In this document: positions 8,562 to 19,531 of the stretch, in pieces | Numbering within the stretch: position 1 is the first letter of the stretch | Layout: every line of letters begins with the position of its first letter | NCBI GenBank assembly: GCA_009885805.1 | Contig: VFJZ01000013.1 | Coordinates: forward strand, 1 to 43,032 | DNA from: Actinomycetota bacterium | GTDB lineage: Bacteria > Actinomycetota > Thermoleophilia > Gaiellales > F1-60-MAGs149 | Direction of reading: 5' to 3' | Length of the DNA: 43,032 nt | Made by a program: the position numbers and the translations under genes | Notes under the pieces: generated by a model | Told to the model about the DNA's origin: nothing | What the model saw: only the letters and a program-made list of their open reading frames with translations | Databases searched by the model: none

Positions 8562-8602
8562 ATCTATTTGACTAGATAGGTCAGAGTGGCTAGGATGGGG
8601 CC
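8562..8602 (+). promoter_or_regulatory. Promoter and likely operator of the 8603-9492 module
   Basis: The region contains TTGACT (8568-8573), a 17-nt spacer and TAGGAT (8591-8596), 6 nt from the ATG. This is the best full -35/-10 pair in the window. The perfect inverted repeat ATCTA-N6-TAGAT (8562-8566 and 8573-8577) overlaps the -35 box, as expected for an autorepressing antitoxin operator. The stretch is strikingly A/T-rich compared with its surroundings. AGGA inside the -10 could also serve as a ribosome-binding site if transcription starts further upstream. Confidence 0.6.
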
Positions 8603-9070
8603 ATGAGTTCCATGATCGAGACGCTTCCGTTCAGCGAGGCCAAGGCTCACCTGTCGGACCTGATGACCTCGGTCGTGCACGGCTTCCAGCCGAAGGCCAT
8701 CCAGCGCCATCGGGGCAAGGAGGAGATGTTCCTCGTCCCACAGGCGCTGATGTTGGCGATGGTCGAGAACATCGCATTCCAGCCTCGAGTGTCGGTGGCC
8801 CCTGGTGAGTTCGTCGTGCGCCTGCCCGAACTGAACCTGATCGGCGGGGGCGACACGCTCGATGCCGCCATGGATGAACTCGTCGACGTCGCATCCGCCT
8901 TCGCGAAGCAGTATCTCGAGCGGCTTCGCTTCTACCAGGAGTCGGAGCATCTCGCGCGTTTCCCGTGGATCGCGAAGATCGCCTTCACTCCCGCCGAGGC
9001 CAGGCGGGGCCTGTTCGAGTCGAACCGGAAGCCGCACGAGCCACAGAAGCCGCTGGCCACGGCGTCGTGA
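8603..9070 (+). CDS. Putative chimeric antitoxin (Phd/YefM-like N-terminus, HicB-like C-terminus)
   Basis: The 155-residue protein begins like a Phd/YefM DNA-binding antitoxin: residues 5-27 (IETLPFSEAKAHLSDLM...) match the start of that fold, and 31-47 (KAIQRHRGKEEMFLVP) resemble its beta-hairpin. Residues 64-110 (VAPGEFVVRLPELNLIGGGDTLDAAMDEL with a following helix) resemble the partial RNase H-like fold of HicB antitoxins, which cover their toxin. The C-terminal 40 residues are unassigned. Translation is coupled to the next gene by a GTGA overlap, and an operator-like inverted repeat lies upstream. This is the usual antitoxin-first layout. The domain reading rests on motif resemblance only; a plain Phd-family protein with an extended tail is the alternative. 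Confidence 0.65.
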   Translation: MSSMIETLPFSEAKAHLSDLMTSVVHGFQPKAIQRHRGKEEMFLVPQALMLAMVENIAFQPRVSVAPGEFVVRLPELNLIGGGDTLDAAMDELVDVASAFAKQYLERLRFYQESEHLARFPWIAKIAFTPAEARRGLFESNRKPHEPQKPLATAS

Positions 9071-9492
9071 CGCCGGCCTCACCAACGTGGGCCGACAGCA
9101 AGCGATTTCTTGCTGCCGACGGCTGGCGTGAGATTCCGGGCAATGAGCGCGGCGGATCACGCCAGCGGCACGTCTTCTACGAGAAAGTGCTCGACGACGG
9201 GCGGGTGCTTGGAACCAGCGTCTCCCATACCGACGACAAGACCATTTCGGCAGGTCGCTTCGGCGGGATCCTGGGAACCCAGCTCGAGGTGTCCCGTCAC
9301 GACTTCTGGGGGTGCGTTCGCACGCAGACGCCGGTCGATCGGCCGGTTACCGTCGAGCCGGCTCCCGTCGAGCACGACCTCTGGGTGGTGCAGGTGCTTG
9401 TCGGAGAACTCCACCTGACGCCCGAGCAGATCTCCGAGCTCAGCGCTGAAGAAGCGGTCGAGCGCGTCCACAAGCATTGGCAGGGCGGCTGA
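9067..9492 (+). CDS. Putative HicA-like toxin with C-terminal extension
   Basis: A 141-residue protein starting at GTG 9067 inside the stop codon of the putative antitoxin. Residues 10-85 have the pattern of a HicA-like dsRBD fold: helix (SKRFLAADGWREI), a Gly-Ser loop with a following His (GGSRQRHVFYEK), strands (GRVLGTSVSH), and a final segment (GGILGTQLEVSRHDFW) resembling the helix that closes HicA. HicA toxins are mRNA interferases; here His35 is the best candidate for the catalytic His. Residues 86-141 form an acidic extension not found in classical HicA (about 60-80 residues). No other toxin family was recognised. The pair has lower GC content than its neighbours, which suggests horizontal acquisition. 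Confidence 0.6.
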   Translation: MTPASPTWADSKRFLAADGWREIPGNERGGSRQRHVFYEKVLDDGRVLGTSVSHTDDKTISAGRFGGILGTQLEVSRHDFWGCVRTQTPVDRPVTVEPAPVEHDLWVVQVLVGELHLTPEQISELSAEEAVERVHKHWQGG

Positions 9493-9516
9493 GCGGGTGC
9501 TCGGCTGCCCAACGCC

Positions 9517-10392
9517 TCAACGCGCCGCCACCGCGTCCCTGATCGCCGCCGCCGTCACCTCGGCCGCCGCGGTCTCGAGGACGAGCTGGGACGGGGCCGG
9601 GACGGCGCGGGTAGCGAGCGCGAAGGCGACATCGCCGTCGAACGCGGTCGCAGCCGGACTCGTCGCGCGGACGATCCCGGCGTGCGCGGCCCGCGCGAGG
9701 CGGTGACAGGCGAGCTTCGTGATGTCGGCATCGGTGACGAGGCAGACGAGCGTCGTCGCCTCGCCCGGGGTGGGCTCGGGAGCGTCACCGCGGAGGATCG
9801 CGGCGGTCGTATCCGCACCGGCGAGCACGGAGCCGTCGGCGGCGAAGATGTCACCGAACGCGTTGACCACCGCGATCGCTGCGATCCGGCCTCGGCCCGG
9901 CAGGTCGAGGACGGCGGCGCCGACGCCGCCGGGTACGCCGCCGCCGAGCGTCGCGACGGTCGCGCCCGTCCCCGCGCCGACCGGCCCGCGCGCGGGCCAG
10001 CCGCCGGCCGTGGCGGCGAACGCCGCCTCCAGCGCGGCGCGACCCTCGGCGGGGCCGGGCGCCACGGGCTTGCCGACGGCGCGGTCGAAGATCACCGCCG
10101 TGGGCACGATCGGCACCGGGCCGGCGGCCGTGGCGAACCCGATGCCGCGCTCCGCGAGGCCCGCCATCACGCCGTCCGCCGCCGCGAGGCCGAAGGCGCT
10201 GCCGCCGGTCAGCAGGACCGCGTCGACGCGGTCGACCGTGGCGACGGGGTCGAGCAGGGCGGTTTCGCGCGTCCCGGGCGCGAGGCCGCGCACCTCGCAC
10301 GAGCCGGTGGTGCCGGGGGGCGGCAGGATCACGGTGCAGCCGGTGCGACCCTCGGCGTCGGTGTACTGCCCGATGCGCAGCCTGCCGATCAC
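9517..10392 (-). CDS. P1-family (S58) peptidase, short form
   Basis: A member of the DmpA/P1 family of self-processing N-terminal-nucleophile hydrolases (COG3191 type), whose members include aminopeptidases and amidases. The GTG at 10392 overlaps the stop of mutM (GTGA), giving 291 residues, shorter than classical DmpA (about 370). It shows LLTGGSAFGLAAADGV (61-75), the glycine-rich GAGTGATVATLGGG (139-152), VVNAFGD (175-181) and TTLVCLVTDADITK (213-226). By analogy with the family, one of Thr213/Thr214 would be the nucleophile exposed by autocleavage. The substrate is unknown. Coupling to mutM is conserved by overlap only and gives no functional hint. A second, longer family member is at 35490-36605. 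Confidence 0.82.
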   Translation of the reverse strand: MIGRLRIGQYTDAEGRTGCTVILPPPGTTGSCEVRGLAPGTRETALLDPVATVDRVDAVLLTGGSAFGLAAADGVMAGLAERGIGFATAAGPVPIVPTAVIFDRAVGKPVAPGPAEGRAALEAAFAATAGGWPARGPVGAGTGATVATLGGGVPGGVGAAVLDLPGRGRIAAIAVVNAFGDIFAADGSVLAGADTTAAILRGDAPEPTPGEATTLVCLVTDADITKLACHRLARAAHAGIVRATSPAATAFDGDVAFALATRAVPAPSQLVLETAAAEVTAAAIRDAVAAR

Positions 10393-11219
10393 GCCCGCGG
10401 CCGCCGCTGGCAGCGAGGGCAGAGGTGCGTGCCACGCCCCGCGACCCGCGTCTTGACGATCGCGGCGCCACAGTGCGGGCACGGCTCGCCGGTACGGTCG
10501 AACACCTGGAATCGTTCCTGCATCGAGCCGTAGCCTCCCTCGGGCGTACGGTAGTCGCGCAGCGTCGCTCCCTGGGCGGCGATGCCGATCTCGAGCACGT
10601 CTCGGACCGCGGTCGCGAGCCGTGCGAGCGCTGGCCGCGTCACGGCGCCTGCGGGCGTCTCGGGATGGATCCGGGCGGCGTGCAGCGCCTCGTCGGCATA
10701 GATGTTGCCGACCCCCGCCACGAGCCGCTGGTCGAGCAGCAGCGCCTTGACAGGCGCACGCCGGCCCGCGAACGCACGGCGCAGCGTTCCGGCGTCGAAG
10801 TCGGGATCGAGCGGTTCGGCGCCGAGCCGCGCGTCGAGGAACTCCGCGAGCTCCGGCGCGCCTTCGAGGAGCTGCCAGGTGCCGAAGCGCCGCAGGTCGG
10901 TGTAGTCGACGCGGCTGCCGTCGTCGAGGTGCAGGACGGCTCGCCGGTGCGCCGGGACGGTGTCGGCGCCGACGAGGAGGTTGCCGGTCATCCGCAGGTG
11001 GACGGCGAGCGTCGAGGTGTCATCGAGGTGGACGAGCAGGTACTTTCCTCTCCGGCCGAGCCCGACGATGCGAGCGCCGCCGAGGCGCGCGGCGACCGCG
11101 GCGGGATCCTCTGGTCGGACGAGCCGTGCGTCGTCGACCTCGGCCATCGCGATAGTGCGTCCTTCGAGGAACGGCGCCAGCCGGCGTCGGACGGTCTCGA
11201 CCTCGGGCAATTCGGGCAC
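10389..11219 (-). CDS. mutM: Formamidopyrimidine-DNA glycosylase
   Basis: A base-excision repair enzyme that removes oxidised purines and nicks the site by its lyase activity. The GTG at 11219 is chosen because the mature protein must begin Pro-Glu-Leu: Pro2 is the catalytic imino nucleophile and Glu3 the acid (MPELPEVETV). Lys59 (RRGKY), the helix-two-turn-helix segment (GVGNIYADEALHAARIHP) and a C-terminal zinc finger with Cys247, Cys250, Cys267 and Cys270 are all present in 276 residues. The minus-strand hexamer TACACT, 6 nt upstream, supports the start. The gene follows deoA with about 20 bp between and overlaps the next gene by four bases. Confidence 0.95.
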   Translation of the reverse strand: MPELPEVETVRRRLAPFLEGRTIAMAEVDDARLVRPEDPAAVAARLGGARIVGLGRRGKYLLVHLDDTSTLAVHLRMTGNLLVGADTVPAHRRAVLHLDDGSRVDYTDLRRFGTWQLLEGAPELAEFLDARLGAEPLDPDFDAGTLRRAFAGRRAPVKALLLDQRLVAGVGNIYADEALHAARIHPETPAGAVTRPALARLATAVRDVLEIGIAAQGATLRDYRTPEGGYGSMQERFQVFDRTGEPCPHCGAAIVKTRVAGRGTHLCPRCQRRPRA

Positions 11220-11225
11220 GCCGTG

Positions 11226-11231
11226 AGTGTA
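11226..11231 (-). promoter_or_regulatory. -10 element (TACACT) of mutM
   Basis: TACACT on the minus strand ends 6 nt before the GTG at 11219 and lies between deoA and mutM, so mutM probably has its own leaderless promoter. Confidence 0.5.
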
Positions 11232-11239
11232 CGGCGCTG

Positions 11240-12531
<1,292 letters not shown>

Positions 12532-12550
<19 letters not shown>

Positions 12551-13713
12551 AGGAACGGGATCGGGGTGCCGGGGATGTCGTCGCCCGCGGCGCCCGTCAG
12601 CCACGCCCGCGCGGTCGCGCCGACGTCGGAGAAGACGCCGTCGTGCCGGATCGGCGCGGCCGGGAGGCGACCGGGCGCATGGGCGACGAGCAGCGCGTGC
12701 TCGCGCGAGTGGTCGGTCGACGCCGTCGTCGGATCGCAGCCGTGGTCCGAGCAGAGGATCAACAGGTCATCCGGCCCCAGCGCGCCGAGAATCTCCGGCA
12801 GCGCGCGGTCGAACTCCTGCAGGCAGCGATGGAAGCCGACCGGGTCGTTGCGGTGCCCGTACTCCGAGTCGGTCTCGACGAGGTTCGTGAAGATCAGGCC
12901 GCTCGGGATCTCCCGCAGCAGCCGGAGCGTGTTCGCGATGCCGTCGGCGTTCGACTTCGACGGCGCCGATGTGTCGACGTCGCAGCCCGCGAAGATGTCG
13001 GCGATCTTGCCGACACCGTGCACGTCGAAGCCGGCCTCCCGGATCCGAGTCAGGTGGTTCGGGCGGGATGGCCGCAGCGAGTAGTCGTGGCGGTTCGACG
13101 TGCGCCTGTAGCTTCCGGACGCGCCGGTGAAGGGCCGCGCGATCACACGGGCGACGGCGTGCGGGGCGACGAGCAGCGCCCGCGCCGTCTCGCACGCGGC
13201 GTACAGCTCGGCGAGCGGCACGACGTCCTCGTGCGCGGCGATCTGGAACACGGAATCGGCCGACGTGTAGAGGATCCAGTCGCCGCTCGCGACGTGCGCG
13301 TCGCCGAGCCGCGCGATGATCTCGGTGCCCGACGCCGGCTCGTTGCCGAGCACGCCCCGGCGCGTGGCCGCGGAGAAGGCCGCGACCAGATCCTCGGGGA
13401 AGCCGTGCGGGTAGGTCGGCATCGCGACCGGCGTGATGACACCGGCCAGCTCCCAGTGCCCGGTCGTCGTGTCCTTGCCCTGCGAGCGCTCCACGAGGCG
13501 CCCGACGACGGACGGCGGCGTCTGCAGCGGCGCGCAGCCCGCCAGGTCGAGGACGCTGCCGAGCCCCAGCGCCTGCAGGTTCGGCAGATCGAGTCCACCG
13601 ACGGCCTCCGCGACGTGGGCGAGGGTGGACGACCCGGCGTCGCCGTACTCGGCCGCGTCCGGAAGCTCGCCGGCGCCGACGGCGTCGAGCACGATGATGC
13701 AGGCGCGCGCCAT
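12532..13713 (-). CDS. deoB: Phosphopentomutase
   Basis: Moves phosphate between C1 and C5 of (deoxy)ribose, linking nucleoside breakdown to central metabolism. The 393-residue protein has the alkaline-phosphatase-superfamily metal site: Asp10 in IIVLDAVGAGELPDA, the phosphorylatable Thr in GKDTTTGHWE (80-88), and the C-terminal cluster LCSDHGCDPTT and TDHSREHAL. GKIADIF, typical of the family, is also present. The start ATG has the minus-strand hexamer TAGCAT 6 nt upstream; its TAG is the stop codon of the preceding aminotransferase gene. Confidence 0.95.
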
Positions 13714-13719
13714 GTCCGG

Positions 13720-13725
13720 ATGCTA
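13720..13725 (-). promoter_or_regulatory. -10 element (TAGCAT) of deoB using the upstream stop codon
   Basis: The TAG stop of the aminotransferase gene (13723-13725) and the following CAT form TAGCAT, 6 nt before the deoB ATG at 13713. Confidence 0.5.
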
Positions 13726-14754
13726 CGCCAGGGCCTCGGCCGCGCGGTCCGCGTCGGCCTCGTCGTTGTAGAGGTGGAACGAGATGCGGGCCGCACCGGC
13801 GCGGGTGGCGGCGATGAGGCCCGCGGCGGCCAGGCGCTCCGCCGCGCCGTCGGCTGCGACCGAGACGATCGGGCTCGCCGCTGCCTCCAGCCCGAGATGG
13901 CTGCGCAGTCGGTTCGCGAGCGCGAGGTCGTGCGCGCCGATCCGTCCCGCGCCGATCGCCGCGATCAGTTCGATTGCCGGCAGCGTCGCGACCCACGCGA
14001 GCCACCCGGGGGAGATGTCGAAGCGCCGCGCGTCGTCCGCGAGTCGCAACGGGCTGCCGTAGATCGAGGTCCAGACGTCGGCGCCCGCGTACCAGCCGGC
14101 GGCGTGGGGGAGGAGCCCCTCGGCGGCCTCTGGACGCACCGCCATGAACGCGGTTCCACGCGGCGAGAGCAGCCACTTGTAGGCGCTGCAGACGACGTAG
14201 TCGAAGGGCGAGGCGTCGAGATCGAGCCAGCCCGTCGCCTGCGTCGTGTCGAGCAGCACGCGCGCGTCGCAGTCGCGCGCGGCGGCGCGGATCGCGGCGA
14301 AGTCGGCGACCGCGCCGTCGGCCGATCGCACCGCCTCGACGGCGATCAGGCTCGTCGATGCCGTGACGGCGTTCGCGACCTCGTCGAACGGCACCTCGCG
14401 CACGCTGACGCCGCGCGGCTGCTGCACGAGGAACGGGAACAGCGTCGACGTGAACTGGCCGGCGGCGACCACGACCTCGGCGCCGTCCGGTAGTGCGGCG
14501 GCGACGAGGCCGATGAAGGGCGACGCCTGCGGGCCGACCGCGACCCACGAGGTCGGCACGTGGAGGAGCGCTGCGAACGCCGCCCGCGCCGCCGTGATGC
14601 CGTCGTCGTAGTCGGCCGGCTGCGCCCGCCCGATTCGCCAGCGCTCGGTCGCCTCAGCGAACGCGGTCATCGCCGTGTCCGGCGGCAGCCCGTAGCTCGC
14701 GGTGTTCAGGTAGCCGCGCGCGTCCGCGAAGCGCCCGGCGAGGCCGTCGATCAC
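13723..14754 (-). CDS. Class V aminotransferase-family PLP enzyme
   Basis: A fold-type I PLP enzyme of the class V aminotransferase/cysteine desulfurase-like family, 343 residues from GTG 14754. The cofactor Lys is Lys193 in CSAYKWLLSPRG, and Asp169 (VLLDTTQATG) should hold the PLP ring nitrogen. RGYLNTASYGLPP near the N-terminus is typical of the isopenicillin N epimerase-like branch. No Cys-containing desulfurase loop is evident, so sulfur transfer is unlikely. The GTG overlaps the stop of the upstream dehydrogenase gene (GTGA), giving a two-gene operon. The amino acid substrate is unknown. A distant paralogue is at 32043-33158. Confidence 0.82.
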   Translation of the reverse strand: MIDGLAGRFADARGYLNTASYGLPPDTAMTAFAEATERWRIGRAQPADYDDGITAARAAFAALLHVPTSWVAVGPQASPFIGLVAAALPDGAEVVVAAGQFTSTLFPFLVQQPRGVSVREVPFDEVANAVTASTSLIAVEAVRSADGAVADFAAIRAAARDCDARVLLDTTQATGWLDLDASPFDYVVCSAYKWLLSPRGTAFMAVRPEAAEGLLPHAAGWYAGADVWTSIYGSPLRLADDARRFDISPGWLAWVATLPAIELIAAIGAGRIGAHDLALANRLRSHLGLEAAASPIVSVAADGAAERLAAAGLIAATRAGAARISFHLYNDEADADRAAEALA

Positions 14755-15821
14755 CGGACGATCCGGTAGATGCCGCCGGACGTGCAGGCGTAGACGTTGC
14801 CGCGACCGTCCTCGCCGAAGCTCGTGATCCCGGACGGCGCACCGCGCTTCTCCAGCCGCAGCGGGCGTCCGGTCCGGGTGAGCTTGATGCCGCGGATCCA
14901 CGTCGCCCCGTAGTCGGCGTACAGGTAGTAGCCACGCAGCGCCGGGACGTCGCGGCCGCGGTAGACGAAGCCGCCGGTGACGGAGACGCCGGCGGCGTGC
15001 GAGTAGACCGAGAGCGGGCGGACGAGCGTGCCGCCGCCGAGCTGCTTCGCCGGCTCGAAGTCGGCGCGGCCCTCGTAGCGCGGCCAGCCGAAGTTGCGCA
15101 ACGCCCGCGTGTGCGGCCGCGCGACGCGGTCGATCTCCTCCCATGCGCCCTGACCGACATCGCCGATCCAGAGCGTGCCGCTCGCGCGGTCGAACGAGAA
15201 CCGCCACGGGTTGCGCAGGCCGATCCCCCACATCTGCGGCGCCGACCCGGCGCGGTCGACGTTCAGGCGAAGCATCTTGCCGAGCCGCGAGCGCCGGTTC
15301 TGGGCGTGGCCGAACTGGTCGCCGCCGCCACCGCCGTCCCCGGTGCCGATCCAGAGCCGGCCGTCCGGCCCGAAGGCGACTTGCCCGCCGTTGTGGTTCG
15401 TGGCGTCGCGGTGCCGGATTGTGAGCAGGACGCGGCGGAACGTGCCGGTATCGCCGTTCGCGCGACCCTCCGCGATCGTCACGTCACCGTTCGGCCGCGA
15501 CGTGTAGTAGACGAAGAAGCGCCGGTTCGTCGCGAACTTCGGGTGGAACGCGATCGAGAGCAGCCCCTGCTCGCCGCCGGCGGCAACGCGGTCCTGGAGG
15601 TCGATGAACGTCGTCAGCTGCCCGTCGTGCAGCACGCGGACGATGCCGACCTGGTCGACGACGAAGATGCGAGCGTCGCCCTTCGGTGACGCTAGGTGGA
15701 CGGCCTGGCCGGCGCCGTCGAGGGCTGCGACCCGCCGGAGGTTGAAGCTCGGTGCGGCGACCGCCGCGGCCGGCAGGGCCAGGAGCGCCACCGCCGCCCC
15801 CAGTGCGATACGGCTCCTCAT
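14751..15821 (-). CDS. Secreted glucose/sorbosone dehydrogenase-family beta-propeller protein
   Basis: A 356-residue protein of the soluble PQQ-dependent sugar dehydrogenase (GSDH) family, a six-bladed beta-propeller. The N-terminus has a clear signal peptide (MRSRIALGAAVALLALPAAAVA, cleavage about residue 23), so the protein acts outside the cytoplasm. Family landmarks include GEQGLLSIAFHPKF, the probable base in NHNGGQVAFGPDG, LWIGTGDGGG and GIGLRNPWRFSFD. Many members, especially in actinobacteria, have not been shown to bind PQQ, so the activity (aldose oxidation) is inferred from the family. It is the first gene of an operon with a class V aminotransferase, an unusual partner. Confidence 0.87.
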   Translation of the reverse strand: MRSRIALGAAVALLALPAAAVAAPSFNLRRVAALDGAGQAVHLASPKGDARIFVVDQVGIVRVLHDGQLTTFIDLQDRVAAGGEQGLLSIAFHPKFATNRRFFVYYTSRPNGDVTIAEGRANGDTGTFRRVLLTIRHRDATNHNGGQVAFGPDGRLWIGTGDGGGGGDQFGHAQNRRSRLGKMLRLNVDRAGSAPQMWGIGLRNPWRFSFDRASGTLWIGDVGQGAWEEIDRVARPHTRALRNFGWPRYEGRADFEPAKQLGGGTLVRPLSVYSHAAGVSVTGGFVYRGRDVPALRGYYLYADYGATWIRGIKLTRTGRPLRLEKRGAPSGITSFGEDGRGNVYACTSGGIYRIVR

Positions 15822-15828
15822 GCGGGGC

Positions 15829-15841
15829 AGGGTAATAGGCT
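15829..15841. promoter_or_regulatory. Divergent -10 elements for the GSDH-like gene and glyQ
   Basis: On the minus strand TACCCT (15834-15829) lies 7 nt from the ATG at 15821. On the plus strand TAGGCT (15836-15841) lies 6 nt from the GTG at 15848. The whole divergent promoter fits in 26 bp, so both transcripts should be leaderless. Confidence 0.5.
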
Positions 15842-15847
15842 TCGAGC

Positions 15848-16697
<850 letters not shown>

Positions 16698-16705
<8 letters not shown>

Positions 16706-18677
16706 CCTGCTGATCGAACTCGGCTGCGAGGAGCTGCCGGCCGGCGCCTGCCGCGTCGCCGACGAGGTCGCCGGGTCGGTGCTGGAGCGACTGCTCGCCG
16801 AGCGTCGCCTGCCGGCCACCGGCGTCGAGACGTTGGTTTCGCCGCGGCGGATCGCCGTCGTCGCGCACGACGTCCCGGCGCAGCAGGCCGCCGACCGGAT
16901 CGAGCACCGCGGCCCGCCCGAGGCGGTCGCGCGCGACGGGGACGGCTGGTCGAAGGCGGCCGAGGGCTTCGCGCGCAAGCACGGCGTGACGGCCGCTGCG
17001 CTGGAGCTGCGCGACGGGTTCGCCTGGATCGTCGTTGACGCGGCGACCGGATCGCTCGCGGCGGTCGCCCAGGAGGTCGTCGACGGGCTGATCGACGGCC
17101 TGCAGGTGCCGAAGAACATGCGTTGGGGTCACGAGGCGCTGCGCTTCGCGCGCCCGATCCGCACGCTCTGCGTCGTCCACGGCACGGAACTCCTTGACGC
17201 GCAGGTCGCCGGGGTCGCGTCGAGCGCCGTCGTCGCGGATGCCGCGACGTACGCCGCGCAGGTCGCCGCGGCTGGCGTGACGGTGCCGACCGCCACGCGC
17301 CGCGCGCAGATGGAGGCCGGGCTCGACGCGGCTGCTGCGACGCTCGGGACGAGCTGGAGCGATCCGGCCGGCGTCCTCGACGAGGTGCAGTACCTCGTGG
17401 AGCGCGTCAACGTCGTTGCGGGGCGATTCGACGAGCGATACCTCGCGCTCCCCGACCGCGTCCTCGTGACGGCGATGCAGTCGCACCAGCGCTACCTGCC
17501 GCTCGATCGTGACGGCGAGCGGTTCGCAGGCTTCCTCACGGTCGTCAACTCACCGCCCGCGAACGACACCGTCGTCCGCGCCGGCAACGAGCGCGTCCTG
17601 GTCGGCCGGCTCGACGACGCCGTCTTCTCGCTCGAACAGGACCGTGCGCGCGGCCTCGAGGCGATGGCCGCCGAGCTGCACCGGATCGCGTTCCACGCGA
17701 AGGCGGGGTCGCTCGCCGACAAGACCGCGCGCCTCGTCGCGCTCGTCGGAGCGCTCGGCGGCGGGCCGGCGGCGCTCGAGGCGGCGCGGCTCGCGAAGGC
17801 CGACCAGGCCTCGACGATGGTGCAGGAGTTCGCCGCGCTCGAGGGCTACGTCGGCGAGCAGTACGCGCGCGCCGCCGGGCTCGACGAGCAGGTCTGCCGC
17901 GCGATCGGCGAGCAGTTCCTCCCCGACGCCGCGGGCGGCGCCCTCCCGGAGACCACGGCGGGCGCTGTCCTCGCGGTCGCCGACAAGCTCGACACGCTCG
18001 TCACGGCGCTCGCGATCGGCGAGAAGCCGACGGGCTCGCGTGATCCGTACGGGTTGCGTCGTGCTGCCGCGGGGATCGTCGCGATCGTCCTCGAGCGCGG
18101 TCTGGCGCTCGGGCTCGCCGACCGGGTCGCAGCGGTGCACGCGCTGCTAACCGCGCAGGGCGCGAAGCTCGCCCTCGACGCGGCCGCCACCGAGCAGGTC
18201 GTGGCCGCGTTCATCGGCGACCGTGTCGATGCGGTCCTCGACGGCGAGGGGATCGAGGTCGACCTCGTCCGTGCCGCTCGTGGCGCCGACGGGACGCCCG
18301 ACATTCTCGCGCACGCCGAGCGTGCCCGGCTGCTTCAGACTGCCGTCGACAGCGAGGCGTTCGCGGCGGCGTTCGCGGCGTTCACGCGCTGCCACCGGCT
18401 GGCGGCGAAGGGCGGGGTGGAGGCTGCGCCCGCGTTCGATCCGGCCCGCGCCGAGCATCCGTCGGAGAACGCTCTCGCCTCGGCGCTCGCAGTCGCCGCG
18501 ACCGAGCCGGATCCACTCGTCGCCGCCGCGTCGCTGCGCGCGCCGGTCGACGCGTTCTTCGACGCCGTGCTCGTGATCGCCGATGATGCAGCCGTGCGAG
18601 CCAATCGTCTCCGACTCCTCGCTGACGTCGTCGCGGTTTGCCGGCGACTCGGCGACCTCTCCCAGGTGCAGCGCTGA
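16698..18677 (+). CDS. glyS: Glycyl-tRNA synthetase beta subunit
   Basis: Beta subunit of glycyl-tRNA synthetase, which binds tRNA-Gly and is required for charging. The 659-residue protein starts with the standard [12 protein letters not shown] and contains [21 protein letters not shown], the HD-like region [16 protein letters not shown] and the KLDTL segment, all family hallmarks. The C-terminal region ends with the helical anticodon-binding-like domain. It overlaps glyQ by 8 bp, and its stop TGA shares a base with the ATG of the next gene, so the three genes form one translationally coupled unit. Confidence 0.97.
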
Positions 18678-19498
18678 TGCCGGCTTCCGACCCGATCGAG
18701 ATCCACCTCGTCTCCGACTCGACCGGAGATACGGCGGCCCGTGTGGCGCGCGCCGCGCAGGCGCAGTTTTCGAAGCACCCGACGCAACTCGTCCGTCACC
18801 CGCGCGTGACGACGATCGAGGGGCTGTCGCGCGCGTTCGAGCGGATCGCCGAGCGAAAGGGCGTAGCCGTCTTCTTCACGCTGATCGACCGCGAACTGCG
18901 CCGTCTGACGACCGAGTTCTGCCAGCGGGAGGGGATCGCGCACTGCGACCTCCTCGGCCCGCCGCTCGAGGCCCTGACGGCGGCGTCCGGCGACGAGGCG
19001 GAGCTGGTGCCGGGCCGGCCGCTGGCCTTCGACGCCGACTACTTCAAGCGCGTCGCGGCGATGGAGTTCGCCGTCAAGCACGACGACGGCCTGTCGGGGG
19101 AGGGTCTCGAGGACGCCGAGATCGTCCTGATCGGCGTCTCCCGCACCGGCAAGACGCCGCTGTCGATGTACCTCGGCTACCTCGGCTACAAGACCGCGAA
19201 TGTGCCGCTCGTCCGTGGTATCCAGCCGCCCGCGAACCTGTTCCGGATCGACTCCTCCCGCGTCGTCGGGCTGACGATCGACCCCGAGCGGCTGGCGAAG
19301 ATCCGCGGTCGGCGGCTGCGGGCGATCGGCGGCTCGGGCGTCCGCGACGGGTATGCCGAGCTGAACCGCATCTTCGAGGAGTTGGAGGAGGCGGGGAACG
19401 TCCACCGCCGCCTCGGCTGCCCCGTCGTCGACGTGACGCACATCGCGCTGGAGGAGGCCGCGAACCGCATCATCGACCTCGTCGAGCAGCGCGTCTGA
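18677..19498 (+). CDS. Pyruvate phosphate dikinase regulatory protein (DUF299 kinase/phosphorylase)
   Basis: A bifunctional serine/threonine kinase and phosphorylase that inactivates pyruvate phosphate dikinase by ADP-dependent phosphorylation of a Thr next to the catalytic His, and reactivates it by Pi-dependent removal. The 273-residue protein has the family N-terminus (IHLVSDSTGDTA) and the P-loop GVSRTGKTPLS (153-163). The ATG at 18677 shares its A with the glyS stop (TGATG). Its target is ppdK at 21488 in this window, whose GGMTSHAA motif contains the target Thr. The toxin-antitoxin and channel genes lie between regulator and target. Confidence 0.92.
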   Translation: MPASDPIEIHLVSDSTGDTAARVARAAQAQFSKHPTQLVRHPRVTTIEGLSRAFERIAERKGVAVFFTLIDRELRRLTTEFCQREGIAHCDLLGPPLEALTAASGDEAELVPGRPLAFDADYFKRVAAMEFAVKHDDGLSGEGLEDAEIVLIGVSRTGKTPLSMYLGYLGYKTANVPLVRGIQPPANLFRIDSSRVVGLTIDPERLAKIRGRRLRAIGGSGVRDGYAELNRIFEELEEAGNVHRRLGCPVVDVTHIALEEAANRIIDLVEQRV

Positions 19499-19531
19499 TC
19501 GTTGCCGTCAGTACAGACGTCTGCCCCTGCC

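Noticed and set aside
8603-9492. Restriction or phage-defence partner of the nearby methyltransferase
   Set aside because: Neither protein shows a nuclease motif of restriction enzymes, recO on the other strand lies between them, and antitoxin/toxin features fit better.
9493-9516. Possible terminator between the HicA-like toxin and the P1 peptidase gene
   Set aside because: Only a 4-bp GAGC/GCTC stem is visible near 9491-9502, too weak to call.
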